A stretch of DNA of 64,000 bases, taken from positions 310,001-374,000 of the forward strand of contig NW_006281105.1 in NCBI RefSeq assembly GCF_000203795.2, in the 5' to 3' direction. Source of the stretch: Batrachochytrium dendrobatidis JAM81 (lineage: Eukaryota; Chytridiomycota; Chytridiomycetes; Rhizophydiales). A model generated the notes under the pieces. It ran no database searches, was not told the origin of the DNA, and saw only the letters and a program-made list of their open reading frames with translations. Positions 1-12,785 of the stretch are shown piece after piece (position 1 is the first letter of the stretch; each line of letters starts with the position of its first letter). The translations under genes and the position numbers were made by a program.

Positions 1-881
1 TATATACTTGATAATAGCCGTTGCTTTTTAAAGTGACCATGGGTTATTTGATACTATTCATATTGGGATTTACTCTACAGTCTTATCTGATGCAAGTATA
101 GCTGAGGGTCGACAAGCCAGGCTTGCTTGGTAAACTTAATTGCAAGCATTTCCATACATTTGGTTTGTCTGCTGTTATATCCCTACAAATATAGCTGTCT
201 TGTTTGTCAATTTCACTACATCCTGATAGATGCTATATATATAATTACTATTAATGAGTGTTGTACAGCCGTAATTTGAATGTAATAAGGATTGCTGTTC
301 ATTTGGTGCATGCGGTTTTCTTTGGCATGTCCAGATCTCCGCCTTACATCATAATGTCTGGTTTCCAAATACAATAAAGCTACTGGATCTGCATTTTCAA
401 CTTGACCCTATTGCAGCCCCACGCGTATCCATTATATATATACTAATTGCTAGCTTTATTCATTTGTTTAATCGTATTCTAGCACATATTTGAACTATTC
501 AGCAACATATCGTCCAATCAAATAGCCGTATCTGCAACTACTTACAGTACATCAGGCCAGTTCTGGTAATCTTGACAAGACTCGACCATTTGCAGATTTT
601 CATCTCAAGCTTAATTTTATCTCATCATTATATAATTATTTGGGCAAGTCTAGCTGTATTTCATCCAATCAGCACCGGCTCTCAACTTGCTCTATATCCC
701 ACTTGATTAGTATACATTCATTCCTATTCCATTCTATTTTGTTCTACTATACCAATACCCTCTGTCGTGCTTCACTACATTTTACTCCGAAATTCCATTT
801 ACAGTAACACCTTTTGACAAACTCCTACATCTGCATTGTTTAATATCCAGTCTGCACTCCAACATCAAACGCCATTCCACA

Positions 882-3240
882 ATGTCTTCATTAATTACTG
901 GAAAGTCACTAATTAGTGAATCAAAGCTCCCAACACCATCTGTCAACATAAGGTCAAGTCTTGTTCATCATACGCAATCTCGCAATCATAATAGCCAGCC
1001 CCATCACTCATCTCAGCCCATCATCACATCTTCATTGTCCACCACATGCTCCAACTCTGCCACACAATTGTCCAGTTCATTGCCAACCTCATGCACATCT
1101 GCTATTTCCACCATGTCTAATGTGTTCACTACATCTGATACCATCAAATCAAAAGTATCTTTTGCTATTTCCCCACCCATAGAAAATATACGCCAAGGGT
1201 CCAGTATTAACTTGCAACCCATTCATCATGAAGTCGCGTTGGTATCTGGCCCACGTGTAAAGTCTTTGACTCAGCGATTGTCTGGACAATCTTCAAGTAT
1301 GGATGAAATTCCCAGTGCAACTACAGCTGTCGGTACCACAGATCTTACTTTTCCTGCATCGGTCAGTTCTCATGTAGTAGTTGTATCCAATCGCACGACT
1401 GCCAGTCAAGCTGCTTCTACTTTAGCTGCTACCAGTATAAATGCGGCAGTCAAGCCTTTATCAGCTGCTCAAAAATCTGTTTCTACTAATTGCTACACAT
1501 CATTGCCAGTAATGATTGATGCACGTCCTTCACTCACACAATCGTCCCAAAGTACTGGTTCCTCTAGTGTGCTTGGTTTTGGCACTATCGGAGATTTGCA
1601 AGAATCTTCACCTTCTTTGATCTCAGCAACATGGAAAAAACCTGTCAAAGCAATCACCGCATCGTCTGTTTCATCTTGCAGTACAATTGAATATTCTGAA
1701 AACAGCGCTGGCCGTCACTATCCTCATACCAAGAGCATCTATAGCTACATCAATAATTCCAATAGTGCTCATATTCACTCCGATATACACAATCAAGTCA
1801 ATACCAGTGTTGAAGATTCTTATAATGACCATAAACTGCAAGATTTAGGTCAAACAAATCGTAGTTCTCGACACAAATTTGTTCCTCTCACTCCTCAGTC
1901 TGAATCATTTCAACCTTTTTTGCAACATGGCAGTACTTTTAGTACTACAACTGCATCTACTCTTGGACTGATGACTCCGGCATCTATAAGGTCAGAAAAG
2001 TCCGATGCAGCTAGTACACGTATAGATTTATCTTGTGTGAATACTTTTTCAATTATTGGCCAAAAAACTACCAGTAAGCAATCTATAAAACGTTTTGCCA
2101 CACTGGATTGATTTCAACTCATGCGACTTGTTTTTCTATTTCTGTATCAGGTGCTACCAGTGCGGTTTCTTTTTCTGACTATAATGCAAGTCCAATTATG
2201 GCTGAAAGTAGTGTTCGTGAATGCAAATTATCTGCCAAAAACAAGTATTTATTTTCATCCTCAAAATGTAAGTATAGTGTAAACTTTTCAAACTCAAACT
2301 TTAAAGCTTACCACTGTTGACCGGATTCGTAAAGCGACATCAAGCTTTTAATGATTGTAGTATTGACACTCTTTACTATGATCATGATTAATTTTTCTTG
2401 GTTATGTTTAACATGGCAGCTGTTGAGTTTGCTTCAACAGCACCGTTGCTATTTTCTTTGTCTAAACCTGGCATTTTGTCGTCGTCAAACGAACCAACAA
2501 AACATCCAAATGCGCTGACTACTGCTGAAGACAGCGCATGCGACAAATTTTTGGCCAACTTGATGTCTCGGCAACCTCTTTCATCAACTATATCGCGAAC
2601 CAGCAAGGATAGATCATCCGATACAGTGTGTGGTTTAAAGCGTGGCCAAGAATGCATTTCATCTGGATCTGACAACGACGAAGTCTCAAATATGCGGATG
2701 CCAGGTCCAGATGCAGACATGATGCTTCATGGATCTCGTCATTTATCAACGCCTTGTTTTTCTAATTGTAGTTCCAAAGAAAAATCAGCCTATGCATATT
2801 ACCTTGAAGATTCAACTGCTCCCTACCCCTTTGATGGACTTCCTCACGCACAAACATCTTTGAAAACTCCTAGTTTGCAAGTCGCTATTAAAAAACGATC
2901 CATTGATCATGCTTCTTGCTGTAAACCTATACCAAGGCATCCTAATTTTACCCCATTCTCGACTGCCTTTTCCTCTGCGGCTACTTTATCAGTTACAACT
3001 GCTGATATGGTTAAACATTCTTCTATGCCTGGAACTCCAATCTCAGTATATTCTAAAGTTTCCAAAGATGAATGTGGTTCTGTATTAAACATACCAAATT
3101 TTACTGATAATACTGAACATCCGAAACCTGCCAAGCTAATTCAAGAAATTGAAAAATCTGCATCTATGCCTCATGGTGGCTTTCATTTTAAACTATCAAT
3201 GGCCGATGCCCATACTAAATTGCCTATGCAGCGCTACTGA
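882..3240 (+). CDS. Uncharacterised Ser/Thr-rich protein, three exons
   Basis: I do not recognise a family. The reconstructed gene has exons 882-2073, 2151-2267 and 2420-3240. The introns start GTAAGC and GTAAGT and end TATCAG and GGCAG, and codon phase is preserved at both joins, giving about 709 residues. The ATG at 882 is the first in the long open frame. The protein is very rich in Ser, Thr, Ala, His and Asn, with no membrane segment or catalytic motif that I can see; this looks like a long disordered regulatory or scaffold protein. A poly-A signal follows the stop. The next gene starts 295 bp downstream on the same strand. Function is unknown. Exon 1 alone is strongly coding; the two downstream exons rest on phase-compatible splice sites. 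Confidence 0.7.
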
Positions 3241-3273
3241 GTATACTTTTTATTATCTACCTTTTTATTTTCA

Positions 3274-3279
3274 AATAAA
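3274..3279 (+). terminator. Poly-A signal AATAAA
   Basis: A consensus AATAAA lies 33 bp after the stop codon of the Ser/Thr-rich gene, within a T-rich stretch. Position relative to the stop is typical for a fungal 3' end. Confidence 0.4.
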
Positions 3280-3535
3280 CAAATCTATCTTTTACTTTAC
3301 CTATTTATCTTGTTTTGGCAATAGCTTGAATGCGATATTAGCTCAGTCAAATATTGGAGTATTGGGAAGCCTGTTCACGCTAGACCAAAGCAGTATATAT
3401 TGAATGTCAAAGCAGCTAATGTAGTGTTACCATTACAATGAGCCTATAATCTAGCAAACTCGACAGATTTGGATTAAAACCAGCTGTTTTCTACTTTCAC
3501 AAAGTAGGATAAATTGTCAAGGCAACTCGCAGAAA

Positions 3536-6269
3536 ATGGAAACTCGCGACCATTTACTGAGCAATTTTGAAACCATCAACCACCAAAGACGGCATCCATT
3601 GGGTCTTGAACAGATACCGCAATGGCCAACTGATTCTCCAAAAAAAATGTCTACTGCTCCAGCCACGCTACCTCCCCTAAATGCATCCGTCACTTGTAAA
3701 GGCTTTTTAGCCAGCTGTACACCAACAACTTCCACACTGCAACCGTTGCCTTCTCGTTTTGCCGACCTGACCAAGTCTGGATTCAGCGATGAAACCAAGC
3801 CTATATCCACTAATGAAAAACACTTGCCGGATTATCCAAGTACGGCACCAGCAGATTTATTTGGGTCCTTGACACACTATCATCAGCCAAAACGGTCCAA
3901 CTATATCACAACATCCATGTCGCTCGCAACGCGTCGGCAGAACCAACACATGTCTGCCATTCTTGCAACGATAAATGGGCAAAACGCAAACAATCTAACT
4001 GGTGATCACTATTACCGCCATACGGCTGGACTAAAAGATATGTGGCGAGATATTGGAGATGATGGAGATGCGTTGCAAGAATCGGCTGATATGAAGGCTG
4101 CATTCGACCGCAATTTGCAAACTATTTATCGAATGCTAGGTAAGTTATCAACCACTCACTCTTGTTGAATTGATACTTGACTGTTTTAATATGTAAATCA
4201 ATTGAAATAGTTTCAAATGCCTGATTTAACACGATTGGTGTTTTTGGTAATTTGTTTTATTGACGCAAAATGATATGGTTTATAGAAACTGCCAAAGGCA
4301 TTGAAGCAAAACCTAACCAAGAAACAGACGATGTTGTTCAAGCACTTCAACGGGATGTGACAGATCATCCCAAAAAACGACGAGAAGGGGGGCTAGATCC
4401 ATCTGAAATCAACCGACAATATTCTGTAATGCCATCTTTTCAACCCTCCTCACAATTACAACCCTCTTCTCATACTCCAGCAACAAACACGGGCATACCC
4501 CAATCCACTGCCGCCAACCCAGTCGATCCAAACAATTCAAACCTTCGAGCTCTTGCAGGTCGAAAACCCATGCGAGTCATAATGCAAGATCTAGCTAAAC
4601 GCATTCAAGTTTTAAAAACCAACCCCACTGAATGGGAAGCTCTTGAAACAAAAATTGCCACATACAAATTCAACACCATTCATCAAACCCGTATGGACAA
4701 TATGAATATTGTCAAGATCAACAAACAGACTGCCTATACTTTATTCCCCGAAGTCAAGCGTGCCTTGATTGCTACACGTCGGGCTAAAAATGAAGAACAT
4801 CGGTGTCAGGTACTGGTAAAAAAGAAACGGTTGGATGAACGAGCACAAATACGGAAAGCCAAAGATATACAGCAAAAGGAAGAAATTTCTGCTTTGCATC
4901 TGTTGAGAGATCGAGAGGGTGATGGTCGTACTCAAGCTATCCAGTCTAGATGGTTTCAAATTATTATTGTTGCATCGAGAGTTAGTGCAATATGTACTGC
5001 TTTGGAAACAGTCCGAAAGGAAAAATTGGTTTATTTGAAACAGTTGCACGCAGCTATTATTATCCAACGTGAATATCGACGGTATAAAGAGTCTCGTTTA
5101 AAACAATTGCAAAAGGCATCATTACGGATTATTTCAAGGTATAAAAATATTGAGTAACAGTCTATACATGTACAAATAGTTACAGGATTGACTGTTTTTT
5201 AGGTGTTTCAAAAAGTTTTATCCAAAGTGGAAGTCTGCTCGTTTGCTAAAGGCATCCGATGTCATTCATTCATTCTTTAAAGAAGTATATGACACATCCA
5301 AAATCAAACATCAGATTTTAAAATACCGCTCTTCAGGTAATTTAATACTTTTATAGCCTTGTCTTGACATGTGCAAATTTTGTGTAGGATGGCGTATCTG
5401 ACAACTTTCATTTATTCAATATCACTGTAATTGATTATATTTGCAGTTGTATACGTTCAAAAATACACAAAATCGTTTTTACAAATCCGTCAAGCACAGT
5501 TGAAGGTCATCGATATGTATTGGACACAACTCAGCAATGCGTGGTTGATTCACTATAGCAAAGACAACCCATTTGATGTAGACGAAAAGCGTGCTAAAAA
5601 GAAAAAAGCAAAGTCAAAAAAAGAGGAAGCAGTGGCCATTGAAAAGGCTCTGGCAAGAATTTCCAAGTGAGTTGAGCATGCAAATGATTAAATTTTATTT
5701 TTATTTTTATTGAATCTGAATTTACTCGATTGTTGACATGATTTTGACAATCAAATATAAAATGCCATATATGATTTAGTGATGCCAAAACCGAATTGAT
5801 TTTTGAAAATCTAATATTCCGACGCAAAAATCATCGAAATGCATTGATGAATTACAAAACTGCACTTGCTGCCCATCATGAAGATATCAAGGTAAGCACA
5901 TTTAATTTTCATGTCTAGCCAGTGATATTATGCATTAAACATGCGCTTATTATAAACTGCTAAATGGTAATCATGTTGATAGAAACGATCATATCTGTCC
6001 AAAGATAGATCGTATGCGGCCTCTCAAGCAATCAAGCGTCCCATTTTCAAAGTATGCTCGTATCAAAATAACAGCGATTTATTTTAAACCTACATTGCAT
6101 TTTTCATTTCAACTTGGAATGCAAATATCAATATACTGTACTGACTTGTATATAAAACTATTTCGTAATGTATGACTTGTCAATATTTTAGCTTCTTCCT
6201 TCTCGAGAAACCATGTTTGCCCTAATGGATGTCGCATTTGCAAAAGAAATCGAAAAGCAATCCATCTGA
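3536..6269 (+). CDS. IQ-motif coiled-coil protein, seven exons
   Basis: Seven exons can be joined with correct phase: 3536-4139, 4286-5138, 5203-5336, 5447-5666, 5780-5891, 5983-6051 and 6192-6269, giving about 689 residues. Most donors are GTAAGT/GTAAGC/GTGAGT-like and every acceptor ends in AG. The N-terminal third is polar and probably disordered. A central charged, helical region follows, and near residue 460 there is an IQ-type motif (IIIQREYRRYKESR) expected to bind calmodulin or a similar light chain. A second basic, aromatic stretch (CFKKFYPKWKSARLL) lies about 40 residues later, and a Lys-rich segment (KRAKKKKAKSKKEE) precedes the C-terminus. IQ proteins of this layout are common in flagellated organisms, and chytrid zoospores are flagellated, so an axonemal or basal-body role is possible but inferred. 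Confidence 0.75.
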
Positions 6270-6509
6270 TCTATTCAAGTTCATTGGCATTAAAAGTACA
6301 ACCATTTTACTTTTATGAACAAGATCAAGGTTGACACAGTTTTTCAGCCGATGCCCTGATAGATTTATTTATCCTTGTCTGCCTTTGATAGGATGTGCTG
6401 TCGCAACTGACTGCGTTTGGCCTGGACCATTAATTTCAAAGTATATACCACAATAAATGCCTATACATTTAATCATAATAGTTGATACACCAAATTAACT
6501 CTAGTATAA

Positions 6510-7277
6510 TCATGGTGCTGTCAAATAAATCTCAGGATTTGATTTAAAAAGAATATATGCAACACGTTTCAAACAACTATCCCAAAAACCTACCAATGCA
6601 ACCAAGATATTGACAAGAATGGGCAACGCAAACATGGTAACAACAAATATTCCAGATTTATCAAAGTAGTTTTGTTTTGAAAATAACAAGTAGTGACTGT
6701 TGGCTAGTGCATTGATTGGTTCACTCAGTAGTGCCATAACACCTAGTTCAAGATCACAAAATATTAGATTGGGATCGATCAATAAGGTCAAGATTGAAAA
6801 TGTTCATATCTAGCATTATTGAATTTCAACAACTCGAATACCTAAAATCATGACTGTCAGTATCAATGTGATTTGGCGACTACGAGAAATGAGGATCCAT
6901 ATAAATACAGTCAGATGGAATGCAGCTAGACCCATGATAAACGACTCATCCCAGTCTACCTAATGATCAGCGAGTTTGGATAAATTGTCAGCCATCGTTT
7001 GACAGATTCAATAGTTCAAGGCACTACACACTCGCTCATTCTCCAAAAACATACAGACAATCATATTCCTTACTGCATGTATAAACTGCTTCAAGTCTTG
7101 TGATAGTTCTGTCCATGCTTGAGTTATCAAAGCGCTCCAGTCCAGATCCAGCAATTGTTTAGGTAAAAGTGAGTGAAGCTGAGTTGAAGAGTTCAAGAAT
7201 ATTGGTGTGAATAAAGCAGTTCAATATCATAGTAATGCACGGATATTGGTCAAGATTCATACCATTTGGTCAATCAT
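6510..7277 (-). CDS. TMEM18: TMEM18 family membrane protein
   Basis: Small multi-pass protein of the TMEM18 family, reported at the nuclear envelope/ER in animals. Reading the minus strand, the well-supported exons are 7178-7074, 6959-6842 and 6742-6510. Introns are GT-AG and phases agree. Family hallmarks are visible: DWDESFIMGLAAFHL in the first membrane segment, the Arg-containing loop SRSRQITL, then FSKQNYFDKSGIFVV (matching the family's FS-x2-QYFDSRGMF) before the last hydrophobic segment. An ATG-bearing 15-bp first exon at 7277-7263 (donor GTATGA) would complete a 156-residue protein, close to the usual ~140, but this tiny exon is uncertain. The gene is convergent with the IQ-protein gene, with 240 bp between the two stops. 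Confidence 0.8.
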
Positions 7278-7410
7278 TCTGGTCGAATCAATCTAATGCG
7301 ATTCAAAGGGTTAAACTTGGTTAATCGTCTAATCCAGATTTTTACAACTTTTTTTGCTGGCACTTGTTTGACCATTCAAATACATTCCATCAAATATATT
7401 GATTTAAACT

Positions 7411-7992
7411 ATGCCTGGATTAGTGCTGAAATGCTGTATAAATTCAGGTCGATCTGCTGCTGGCACATTTCTTCGTTCAAGACAAATGAGAATGTCATTT
7501 GGTACTACCAGCAAGAATCTTTTTGATATTCAGTACAAACCAACTGCAGCTGCTTCTTTTTGTCTTGATAGCATTGTGCCTTGTTCACAGACTCATGCTA
7601 GCTTGGTCAACATGGCTATAAACATGAAATCTTGCAATTCACCATCCACACATGCTTTCAGCCAGGTATTTCTCCTTGCTTTAAATCCGATCTATAGGCA
7701 TAATCTGCTAGCTTCTTGATAAACTTATAGTAGCGCAGCATGTCTTTGGATGGGTAGTGTCGTAATGGTTACCTTGAGACTATTTTTAATCATTTCATTA
7801 TACTTTTTATTGCATTAGAACTCATACAACTCTGCGCTTCCCGATATGGCATCTACACCAGCATCATCAATTGGTTCTGAAACATTGGCCGGATTGGATT
7901 CAATGCCAGATTCGCTATCAGCATTGATTGCTGAACTAGATCGCATTCGACTAATTTGCTTTTTAGGAAGTCAAATGAGCGATGATTGCTAG
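7411..7992 (+). CDS. Small unknown protein, two exons
   Basis: Exon 7411-7665 and exon 7819-7992 join in phase across a 153-bp GT-AG intron, giving 142 residues. The family is not recognised. The first 40 residues are basic, Ser-rich and without acidic residues (several Arg, Lys, Gly and Ser), which would suit a mitochondrial presequence; that is inference. The second exon is rich in Ala/Ser and ends with a short helical, leucine-rich segment (DSLSALIAELDRIRLICFLG). It lies between TMEM18 (divergent, 134 bp away) and the heme lyase gene. It may be a real small gene or part of a larger one whose other exons I failed to find. Confidence 0.4.
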
Positions 7993-8416
7993 CATTGGGA
8001 GTTTGCTATGAAATAAAAGCATATGCCTAGAAAAGCCAAAACTATTGGCTGTAAATACAAACTTTGTAATGGATTTACTGTATGAGATTCATTGAACTGG
8101 TGTCCAACTATAATTGCTATTCTCGAGGTTTCTTGATTCGTTATTCTATAAGTGTACATCTTCACTCTCATCTCTTTAGCTGTGACCGTTACATTTCCGT
8201 GTTACAGTCTTCATAATTGTTCATACAAGTATCTGCTTGACAGATTGCTCAAATTCATCTACATATTGCCGTGTATAATTACATTCGATATAATTACTCT
8301 GTATTGTGTAGCCATCGGAACAATACCCAATACTATAAAATATAAAACCAAATCTTGGCATGTTTGATATATTATTTTTGCATAATAATATTGGCGTGGA
8401 AATGAAACCAGTGGAT

Positions 8417-9525
8417 TCACCATAATCCAGTACCAGTTTTCCAGAATTTGAACAGCCTGTCAGTTATTCCTTGATAGCTAATTGCAGGTCGGACGTCCAG
8501 GTAAAAGGCAAGATCGGTTGGACTACTAGATTGGCCTGTATAGAAATCTACCACGTATGTTACAGTGGTTCCGCATCGATCAACAGTCCAGTCGTGTCGA
8601 TCAAAAGGAAGCTTATATCTGTTGTATTGTTAAAAACACAAGCAGTCAGGTTATATTGATTTACAAATATAAAAATAGAATCAATTGTACAGTCTATTTT
8701 GTATCAACATACCCAAGAAGTTGTCGAAATCGAGCTTTTGGTGAATAGTCCTTTGGTCTTCCTTGAAATTTCAATAGTTTTGGCTGGGAACATGTGCTAC
8801 CAGACATGATTAAAGACAGATTTGCAAACATAAGAATACTTGCCCATAAGTTTAACGACACCAGATTAAGAATAAAAATACCTTGAATGAAGCGACTCCC
8901 ATTCCAGAATTTGTTTCCAACATCGTTCATTCACAGCGTTATGAATCGGCACAATGACTTTCATATCGTCTTCCTTGGCATCCCAGCTCTTACGACGCAT
9001 GGCATTAAAAAACATCTACATGTTTAAAAGAAATTAATATCCAATTGAAATCAGTCAAACACATGGTTAATAGCATTGGGTTTAAACAGCTCATAAGCTT
9101 GCCTGTTCACTTGGATAAATCCAATTGGATCCACTATGCGACCCACCCATAGGAATTGTACTGACTTCTCTGTCTGTGTCTAATGGTTTTGTCTGATTAG
9201 GTGCAGGCGTTTGATTAGGTGCAGTCATATTGTTCAGTGGATTGATTGCATCCGTCTGATCAGAAACAGAGTGGTTATGTTTTGCAGAGCCATCATTTCT
9301 TTCATTAGCTAGTTTTTGTTTATTCTCTGTCGGCTTATCGATAGGAAGTTGATGCCTGAGTAAAGCAGTATCTATTGTGGATTGGTCTGATTCGTTTAAT
9401 GAAGGCTTTTGTGTAGCCGTTTGAGAATGGATATTAGTGTATTGCTCCCATAATGGATGATTCTTGTCCATATTACTGTGGTCAACAGGACATGTAGGTT
9501 GTTCAGAGTCTAGTGGTTCAACCAT
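8417..9525 (-). CDS. HCCS: Holocytochrome c synthase (cytochrome c heme lyase)
   Basis: Attaches heme covalently to the CXXCH of apocytochrome c in the mitochondrial intermembrane space. Four exons on the minus strand: 9525-9103, 9015-8882, 8796-8713 and 8618-8417, all in phase, giving 280 residues. Visible family features: a heme-binding Cys-Pro motif (CPVDH, residues 12-16), the conserved block [16 protein letters not shown] spanning the first intron, the heme-ligand His in IHNAVNE (about residue 166), then [13 protein letters not shown] and the C-terminal [14 protein letters not shown] and LDVRPA blocks. The N-terminal 120 residues are Asn/Thr/Gln-rich and poorly conserved in appearance. 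The first intron uses a GC donor (CAG|GCAAGC) with a normal AG acceptor. Whether it serves cytochrome c or c1 cannot be decided here. Confidence 0.92.
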
Positions 9526-11121
9526 TGTATGAATCCTTTCGATTGTGCTGATTGCTGGATGGAAAGTTGGTCAAAAAGTTTTGTCAAACAGTCGATCGAG
9601 TAAATCTTGTAGTTATGCAACCCGATATGAAGTTTGGTGAACTTTGTAATAGTCTGGCTTGGCTAGGAGAATATTGAGTTGAATCAAGAGCATTTGAAGA
9701 CATTTCCATGCAGATGATATTCATGTCTAGTGTATTCAACTCTAGTTTATCTGTTGGAATACTTTGATACAAGTCATTCAAGATTTCCTGTTAGATTTTA
9801 CAGTTTAAATACATGGCAAACTACACAAATAAGTTGTTCAACTTTACAATATAAGCGGTAGTTAATCTAGTACACATTTATAAACCATTGTTTTATACAT
9901 GCCATATCTGTAATGCTTGATACTCGATTCTAGAGTAGTATTCGTACGAAATGGAACATTTGTACTGATCTTGCATTCACTGCCTTTTCGGAATAAATAA
10001 TATTCAACCATCTGTTGTGCTTACTATTAATTGGTTTTAGGGATTATCAATTCTTTAATAAACACGATATCCATCATATAATACTCAAATGATAGTTTTG
10101 AACTGAGATTATCCCCACTTGACATTGCCATATATTGTACGATCACCATATTCATCCACCGCAATCGATATATTGGGGTTGACTGGTATCATTCAAACCC
10201 TGTATAAACTCCTGTTTTGAATCTCATATGTTCGCGATTTAGCTCAACAAAAATCACACATTAGGAATACAACTATATATGCCAATCACCAAATAAAGAC
10301 CAGTAAAAAGTTCAGATGACACTTGTCCAGTAAATTGACACCAATCGTTCCATGAGACTGTCCATCATGTACTTTGACACTCTTTAGATACCCATAAACT
10401 GTATCAAAGCAAAAATTGTTGGAAAAGACAAAACACAACCCTTTTATTGCAACAGACTTCTAAAATTGGATATTGGTGCTTGGACAACAGCAAATTGTTA
10501 TCATCTGTGTCAAAGAGTTGAATTACATGAATATATCAAGTTTGAGATTGCACAGATGACTCACAGTATGGCTCAGGACAAAAGATGAATTGAATTTGAC
10601 AATGATCGATATTACCAACGTTTTAATCTCTTGATAACACTAGCTGAATTGTAGATTTTCATTTTACAAAGCAATTTTCAGCCAATTGGCGAGTGGGAAA
10701 TTAGTTGCGCACTACACTGAATACAAACCAATACCGGCTGCTCGTGTGGATAGATTAGCACGCCACAGTGGTGATTGTGTGTATCAGTACCCACATTGTG
10801 AATACTGCCATAAAAAGCCATGTCGATTGTTTTCAAGACACCGCTTCATCTCGAGTATTCATGTGATTGGGGTATGTTCAAATTTTCGGCTAGAAACATG
10901 CTCGCTTATCACCCACTAATTGGCTTACTGTCTAGCCAATAAGCGCAAAGCAAAATCAACGTGGGAATAAACTCCTACTAGACACAAAGGTACGTCTGCC
11001 GTATAGCTATCCATTGCATGGAGTCAGTAGAATGTATTCATTGCCTCTCTGAATACAAATAGACCGACTTTTCCCCCAAACCTGTCTTTTATCCACCAAG
11101 ACTCCTGTTGTAATAGTTTAC
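9526..11121. other. Intergenic, no supported gene
   Basis: AT-rich sequence between the divergent heme lyase and phosphate transporter genes. Only short open frames are present (a 65-codon one at 9584-9781 minus and a 77-codon one at 10686-10919 plus, the latter without an ATG start), with no recognisable motif. The final ~150 bp before 11122 should contain the promoter of the transporter gene; I see no clear TATA box. Confidence 0.5.
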
Positions 11122-12785
11122 ATGGACCAAAAAGAAATTACCAAAACCATCAGTGCTGGTGAGCGTCGTGCACAAGCTCTCGCTCATCTTGATGATGCCA
11201 AGCTTGGCTGGTTTCACATGCGTGCTGTTCTTGTATCTGGTGTCGGATTTTTCACTGATGCTGTAGGTTACTTTGATCTAGATATACTCTCACTAACATG
11301 CAAATACAATTTATTTTGCTCAATATTAACTTGGTTTCTGTCACTTTTAATTGTCTATAATTGTAGTATGATATTTTTGTCATCTCTCAGGCTATTGGTA
11401 TGATTGAAAAAATATGGTATCCCAAAATCAGCTTTGGTTCGGATCCCTACTGGAAGCACATTGATGCACTTATCAAAGCATCCACTTCGTGGGGTAACCT
11501 TATTGGTCAACTCGGCTTTGGTTACCTTGGTGACAAGCTTGGTCGTAAGCAAATGTACGGTATTGAGCTGATCATCATGATTGTATGCACAATTGGTTCT
11601 GCCTTTTCTGCTTCTTCTCTTCGTGGTATCGATATCCTTACTGTTCTTGGCATATGGCGATTCTTTCTTGGTATCGGTATCGGTGGAGACTACCCCATGT
11701 CCGCCATTATAACTTCAGAATTTGCCAACGTGCGCTACCGTGGTATGATGATGTCTGCCGTATTTGCCATGCAAGGCATTGGTATTCTTGTTGGTGGTAT
11801 TGTCACTGTTGTTACTCTTTCCGCCTTCGAGTCTAGCATACGTCAAGACATTATGTACCTCGACTATGTCTGGCGTATTATGCTTGGTTTTGGTGTCATT
11901 CCTGCCATGTTTGCTGTCTATTTCCGTCTTACTATTCCCGAAACTCCTCGTTATACTGTCGATGTACTTGGTGACGAGGAAGCTGCCGAACGCGACGTGT
12001 CCAAAGTTCTCGAGATGAACACCAGTGCCAATGTTACTTCTTCATGGGTTGCTACCAAAGACTCCAATGAGGTTTCTCAACCTGTTCAGGTCAAAGAGAA
12101 TACGTTTGCCGACTTCAAATCCCACTTTGGGCAATGGAAGAACTTCAAGGTTCTATTTGGATGTGCATATTGTTGGTTTGCGCTTGATATTGCCTGGTAT
12201 GGTCTCTCCATTAATCAGTCGGTTATTCTCACTGCTATCAACTATGGTGGTTCCAATACCAAGATTGTATACGAACAGTTTTTCCAAAAGTCTATCGGAT
12301 ATATCATTATTGCACTGATGGGAACTGTACCAGGCTACTGGGTAACTGTTGCCACTGTTGAAAAGCTTGGCCGTAAACCCATTCAGTATCTCGGATTCGC
12401 TGTCATCACAGTGTGCTTGATCATTCTCGCTGCTGGATGGCAATACATGCTGACCAACACCACTGTCTTTATTGTTATTTACACCATTGCTCAATTCTTT
12501 TTCAATTTTGGTCCCAACACTACTACCTTTGTTATTCCTGGTGAAGTTTTCCCAACTCGTTGGAGATCGACTGGTCATGGTATTTCCGCTGCTACTGGTA
12601 AACTTGGAGCCATTATCGGTGTTCAGGCCGTTACTCCATACTTTTCTCAGGCCCCTCAAGCCGTGCTTTACACCTTTGCTGTTGTCATGGCCACTGGTTT
12701 CGTTGCCACCTATCTTGTTCCCGAGACTAAGGGCAAAACTTTGGAAGAGCTTTCCAACGAAGATGATGTTGTCATTCATGCTTGA
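11122..12785 (+). CDS. PHO84: PHO84-type phosphate/H+ symporter (MFS)
   Basis: Plasma-membrane inorganic phosphate uptake by proton symport, major facilitator superfamily. Two exons, 11122-11262 and 11367-12785, joined in phase across a 104-bp GT-AG intron, give 519 residues, near the usual 520-590. The intron splits the conserved first membrane helix exactly between FFTDA and YDIF. Visible signatures: the MFS loop 2-3 motif GDKLGRKQMYG, the phosphate-symporter signature GGDYPMSAIITSEFA, the IPETPRYT motif before the central cytosolic loop, VEKLGRKP in the second half, GPNTTTFVIPGEVFPTRWR, and PETKGKTLEEL at the C-terminus. About twelve hydrophobic segments are evident. Codon use is more C-rich at third positions than in neighbouring genes, suggesting high expression. 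The N-terminus is short compared with yeast Pho84. Confidence 0.95.

Noticed and set aside
2388..2720. 110-codon minus-strand frame opposite the Ser/Thr-rich gene
   Set aside because: It is a shadow of the plus-strand exon, which has phase-compatible splice sites and a poly-A signal.
10686..10919. 77-codon frame upstream of the phosphate transporter
   Set aside because: It begins at TTG, has no recognisable motif, and ends in intergenic sequence; Cys/His spacing does not match a zinc-finger family.
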